This document shows positions 18,507-21,093 of a stretch of 21,093 nt of DNA, piece after piece; the first letter of the stretch is position 1; each line of letters starts with the position of its first letter. A program made the translations under genes and the position numbers. This DNA comes from a virus. The notes under the pieces were generated by a model that was not told the origin of the DNA, searched no databases, and was given only the letters and a program-made list of their open reading frames with translations. The DNA is taken from the IMG/VR virus record IMGVR_UViG_3300003690_000584, positions 1 to 21,093 of that record, one strand, 5' to 3'.

Positions 18507-21093
18507 ATGAAATTTGTAAGCGCAGCACATTTAACAGGTGGCGGTACAATAACAGGCGATTTAACTATATCAGGTGACTTAACTGTAGAAGGTAGTGGAG
18601 GAGCAGTATATGATGAAATAATCGAAGGAAGTTTACATATTAAAACAGCAAGTGCTGGAACTATTTCAGATTTAGCATATGCTGATGATTTAGTTATTGA
18701 AAATAGTGGTGCAGTTGGTATATCCCTAAGAACTCCAGATGCAAATGCTGGTAATATTATGTGGCAGTCTGCTACGAATGATACAGTAGCTCGAATCCTT
18801 GCAGACTATAATGGTGGTAGTGAATTTTTAGCGATTGAGGTAGATGGTTCAGAACGTATGCGTATCGACTCATCAGGCAACGTCATTATAGGTAGCAGTG
18901 GTGCTTTAATAGATGTCTCGTCAAATTTTGAAGTCCAACCGATTGGTAGAATGTCGCTTACCAGAGACCATGGCACAGCAACAGCCGCACCAAGGTTGGG
19001 AGCATACAGACAAGATGGCGGTGTTATAACAACTGGTGATAAAATATTAGGCATCCAAGGATATGCTCACGATGGGACTGACTATCATGATGGGGTCGCA
19101 TCAATAGATTTCGTTTCATCTGGAACTGTATCTGGCAATAGGACTCCTGGTGAAATACAATTTTACACAGCAGTAGATGCGGCTGGTTCTGCTATGTCCC
19201 AGAGGATGGTTATTGACGACGCAGGCAACGTCGGAATTGGAACTGCGGCTCCAGCACAAGCACTGCACGTTTTAGGTGGTGCTCACACTAAATTTAGATT
19301 GGAAGCTGTTTCGACTGGAGAGTGTACGATTGAATTGTTTAATGCAAGTGGGACTGCTTTATCGGCTATTCATACTGATAATAATAAAAATTTAGCATTT
19401 CAAGTAAATGGAACTACAACTGCCATGGTTATTGCTGCAGCAGGCAACGTCGGGATTGGAACTACGGCTCCTGAAAGTGCGTTGCAGATTAGCCACGCAA
19501 CAGACCCAGATATTATATTACATCGAGCCGATACTTCTATTAGTGATGGAGACAATCTTGGTACAATTATTTTTGGAGGTGCGGGTGCAGAGTCTGGGAC
19601 AACTGTAGTTCGGTATGGAGCAAAGATTAAAGCGGAAGCGGCAGATACTTGGGAATCTGATGATGATGAGAAAGGCACAGAACTCCAGTTTTTTACGCAA
19701 GATGATAGTGCTTCCAACACTCTTGGAACTCCTCGTATGGTCATTAATAAAGACGGCAACGTCGGGATTGGTATTGCTGCTCCTGCGGCATTATTGAGTT
19801 TGGGTGATAGTCTAACCAGCACAAGTACAGCTTCTATTATTATTAGTGACAACGCAAGTTTTAGGGGTGAAATTGGTTATAGCGAATCTGGGACTACTCG
19901 AATGTGGTTTGATAATACATATAATAATGCTGCCGCTACGATGGAATTTCGGATGGCGAACAACATTCGATTCAAATTAGATGGCAACTCCCGCATCTCG
20001 CTCTCGAATAATGATTTAGGTACTTATAATACGATATTCGGGAAAAATGCAGGACTTGTGGTTGCGTCTGGCGGTACTTATAACGTATTGATTGGAGAAA
20101 ATAGCGGTAATGATTTAACGACGGGAGATTCTAATGTCGCAATTGGTTTTGATGCTTTGGCTTTGGCGTCAACAAATGCAGATGACAATGTAGCAATCGG
20201 TAAAGGTGCTATGAGTGGTTCTATTGTTGCTGAAGATGTAGATGACTGCGTTGCTATTGGCACTAATGCTTTATCTGGTGCGTTAGATAGTACAGATGGT
20301 GCTGATGAAGCTTCTGGTACAGTAGCTATCGGAAAATCGGCTTTAGCCGCCCTCACATCTGGTGCTAAGAATATGGGAATAGGATATCTCGCTGGTGCAG
20401 TAGTTGCGGATGGTACAGATAATACACTAATTGGCTATCAATCTGGATATCAGACTACTTATGGTATAACAAGTGGTGACCATAATACAGCATTAGGTTC
20501 AAGCACTTTAGGTGCTTCAGCGGCAGCACATATTACAGGAAGTGGAAATACAGCAATTGGTAGTAGTTCGATGTTAGAAGCACAAGGAGCAGTCGGTAAC
20601 AACACAGCAGTGGGTAAGCTTTCTTTGGGCAACCTTACGTTAGGGACAGAAAATACAGCTTTAGGGTTTCAAGCGGCAAGACAACTTGGGGTAAGTGAAG
20701 TTGGGAATGTTGCGGTTGGTGCTAATGCTTTGAACACCTTTGATGAAGGCACTAATGGAAACATTAACTACAACATTGCGATTGGAGTAGAGGCGTTTAT
20801 TGGTGGAAATCTTGATACAGCATCAACTGATGTAATAGGGAATATCGCTATAGGAGCCTATGCTCTTGATGGCACTACTACTAATGCCCAAACTGGTACA
20901 ATCGCAATCGGACACCAAGCACTCTCAGCCCTCACAACTGGTGCTGGGAATATTGCTGTTGGGTATTCTGCATTATCAGGAATCACGACAGGCGGGGACA
21001 ATATCGCCATTGGATACGGAGCATTAGATGCTGTTGTTGATACTGAAGAAGATAACATTGCAATCGGAACAAATGCTATGGGTGCTGTTAATC
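18507..21093 (+). CDS. tail fibre/spike-like repeat protein, partial
   Basis: Open for 862 codons to the right edge with no stop, so incomplete. It begins MKFVSAAHLTGGGTITGDLT, a beta-strand repeat region (TGDLT, SGDLT). Then GNVGIGT-AP motifs occur near residues 240, 313 and 417, with a related GNVIIG at 124. From about 540 on, motifs like NVAIGxxAL repeat, resembling the trimeric autotransporter head repeats (left-handed beta-roll). These features suit a trimeric receptor-binding fibre or spike. AAGGAG stands ahead of ATG 18507. A C-terminal chaperone or adhesin tip, if present, lies beyond the window. Confidence 0.82.
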   Translation, partial: MKFVSAAHLTGGGTITGDLTISGDLTVEGSGGAVYDEIIEGSLHIKTASAGTISDLAYADDLVIENSGAVGISLRTPDANAGNIMWQSATNDTVARILADYNGGSEFLAIEVDGSERMRIDSSGNVIIGSSGALIDVSSNFEVQPIGRMSLTRDHGTATAAPRLGAYRQDGGVITTGDKILGIQGYAHDGTDYHDGVASIDFVSSGTVSGNRTPGEIQFYTAVDAAGSAMSQRMVIDDAGNVGIGTAAPAQALHVLGGAHTKFRLEAVSTGECTIELFNASGTALSAIHTDNNKNLAFQVNGTTTAMVIAAAGNVGIGTTAPESALQISHATDPDIILHRADTSISDGDNLGTIIFGGAGAESGTTVVRYGAKIKAEAADTWESDDDEKGTELQFFTQDDSASNTLGTPRMVINKDGNVGIGIAAPAALLSLGDSLTSTSTASIIISDNASFRGEIGYSESGTTRMWFDNTYNNAAATMEFRMANNIRFKLDGNSRISLSNNDLGTYNTIFGKNAGLVVASGGTYNVLIGENSGNDLTTGDSNVAIGFDALALASTNADDNVAIGKGAMSGSIVAEDVDDCVAIGTNALSGALDSTDGADEASGTVAIGKSALAALTSGAKNMGIGYLAGAVVADGTDNTLIGYQSGYQTTYGITSGDHNTALGSSTLGASAAAHITGSGNTAIGSSSMLEAQGAVGNNTAVGKLSLGNLTLGTENTALGFQAARQLGVSEVGNVAVGANALNTFDEGTNGNINYNIAIGVEAFIGGNLDTASTDVIGNIAIGAYALDGTTTNAQTGTIAIGHQALSALTTGAGNIAVGYSALSGITTGGDNIAIGYGALDAVVDTEEDNIAIGTNAMGAVN

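Noticed and set aside
19400-19852. Minus-strand ORFs within the tail fibre (also 20078-20356 and 20858-21058)
   Set aside because: Opposite-strand shadows of the repeat-rich fibre sequence.

Overview
The window looks like part of the genome of an uncultured tailed double-stranded DNA phage with a bacterial host. It carries a P22-like portal, a large terminase, a capsid protein of the N4-gp56/DUF4043 type, a zinc peptidase endolysin and a RecT/YqaJ recombination pair. Genes are tightly packed, often with 1 to 4 nt stop/start overlaps and strong Shine-Dalgarno (SD) sites. Nothing here fixes the host. I see no tRNA, rRNA, CRISPR array or insertion sequence.

Layout. Everything left of about 8.4 kb is read leftward (minus strand). 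Its promoter-distal end carries a PD-(D/E)XK nuclease fragment cut by the window edge, a small conserved protein, RecT, a YqaJ/lambda-exonuclease-type nuclease, two tiny ORFs, an HTH protein, a tyrosine recombinase made only of the catalytic domain, and small zinc-binding proteins. From about 4.6 to 8.4 kb is a cassette array of small, mostly unrecognised proteins, each behind a very similar purine-rich SD leader. A 0.55 kb intergenic region (8.44-8.99 kb) with G-rich tracts and divergent promoter signals separates this arm from the rightward arm. The rightward arm holds small proteins, a lysis group (M15 endolysin plus a one-TM protein), a winged-helix protein, a replication initiator with possible internal iterons, then terminase, portal, small basic proteins, scaffold candidate, major capsid protein, two small beta-rich proteins, and a long repeat-rich tail fibre/spike that runs off the right edge.

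Main discovery. The minus-strand cassette array contains three complete type I hammerhead ribozymes (7335-7388, 7622-7677, 8068-8126). Each has the CTGACGA core, a closed stem II, GAAA, a closed stem III, a TC cleavage site, and a stem I formed by the flanking sequence. All nine helices differ in sequence while pairing is kept, so the structure rather than the sequence is conserved. Each lies between two small genes; cleavage would split the polycistronic early RNA and leave each downstream gene with a short SD-containing leader. In one copy the upstream gene's UGA stop lies inside the catalytic core, which suggests an interplay between translation and self-cleavage.

Other points: two clear and two possible frameshifted small genes cluster in the accessory parts; three leftward starts share a TAAACT/GTAAAC element, two of them as full sigma70-like promoters; and a rightward promoter places its -10 so close to an ATG that the transcript may be leaderless.
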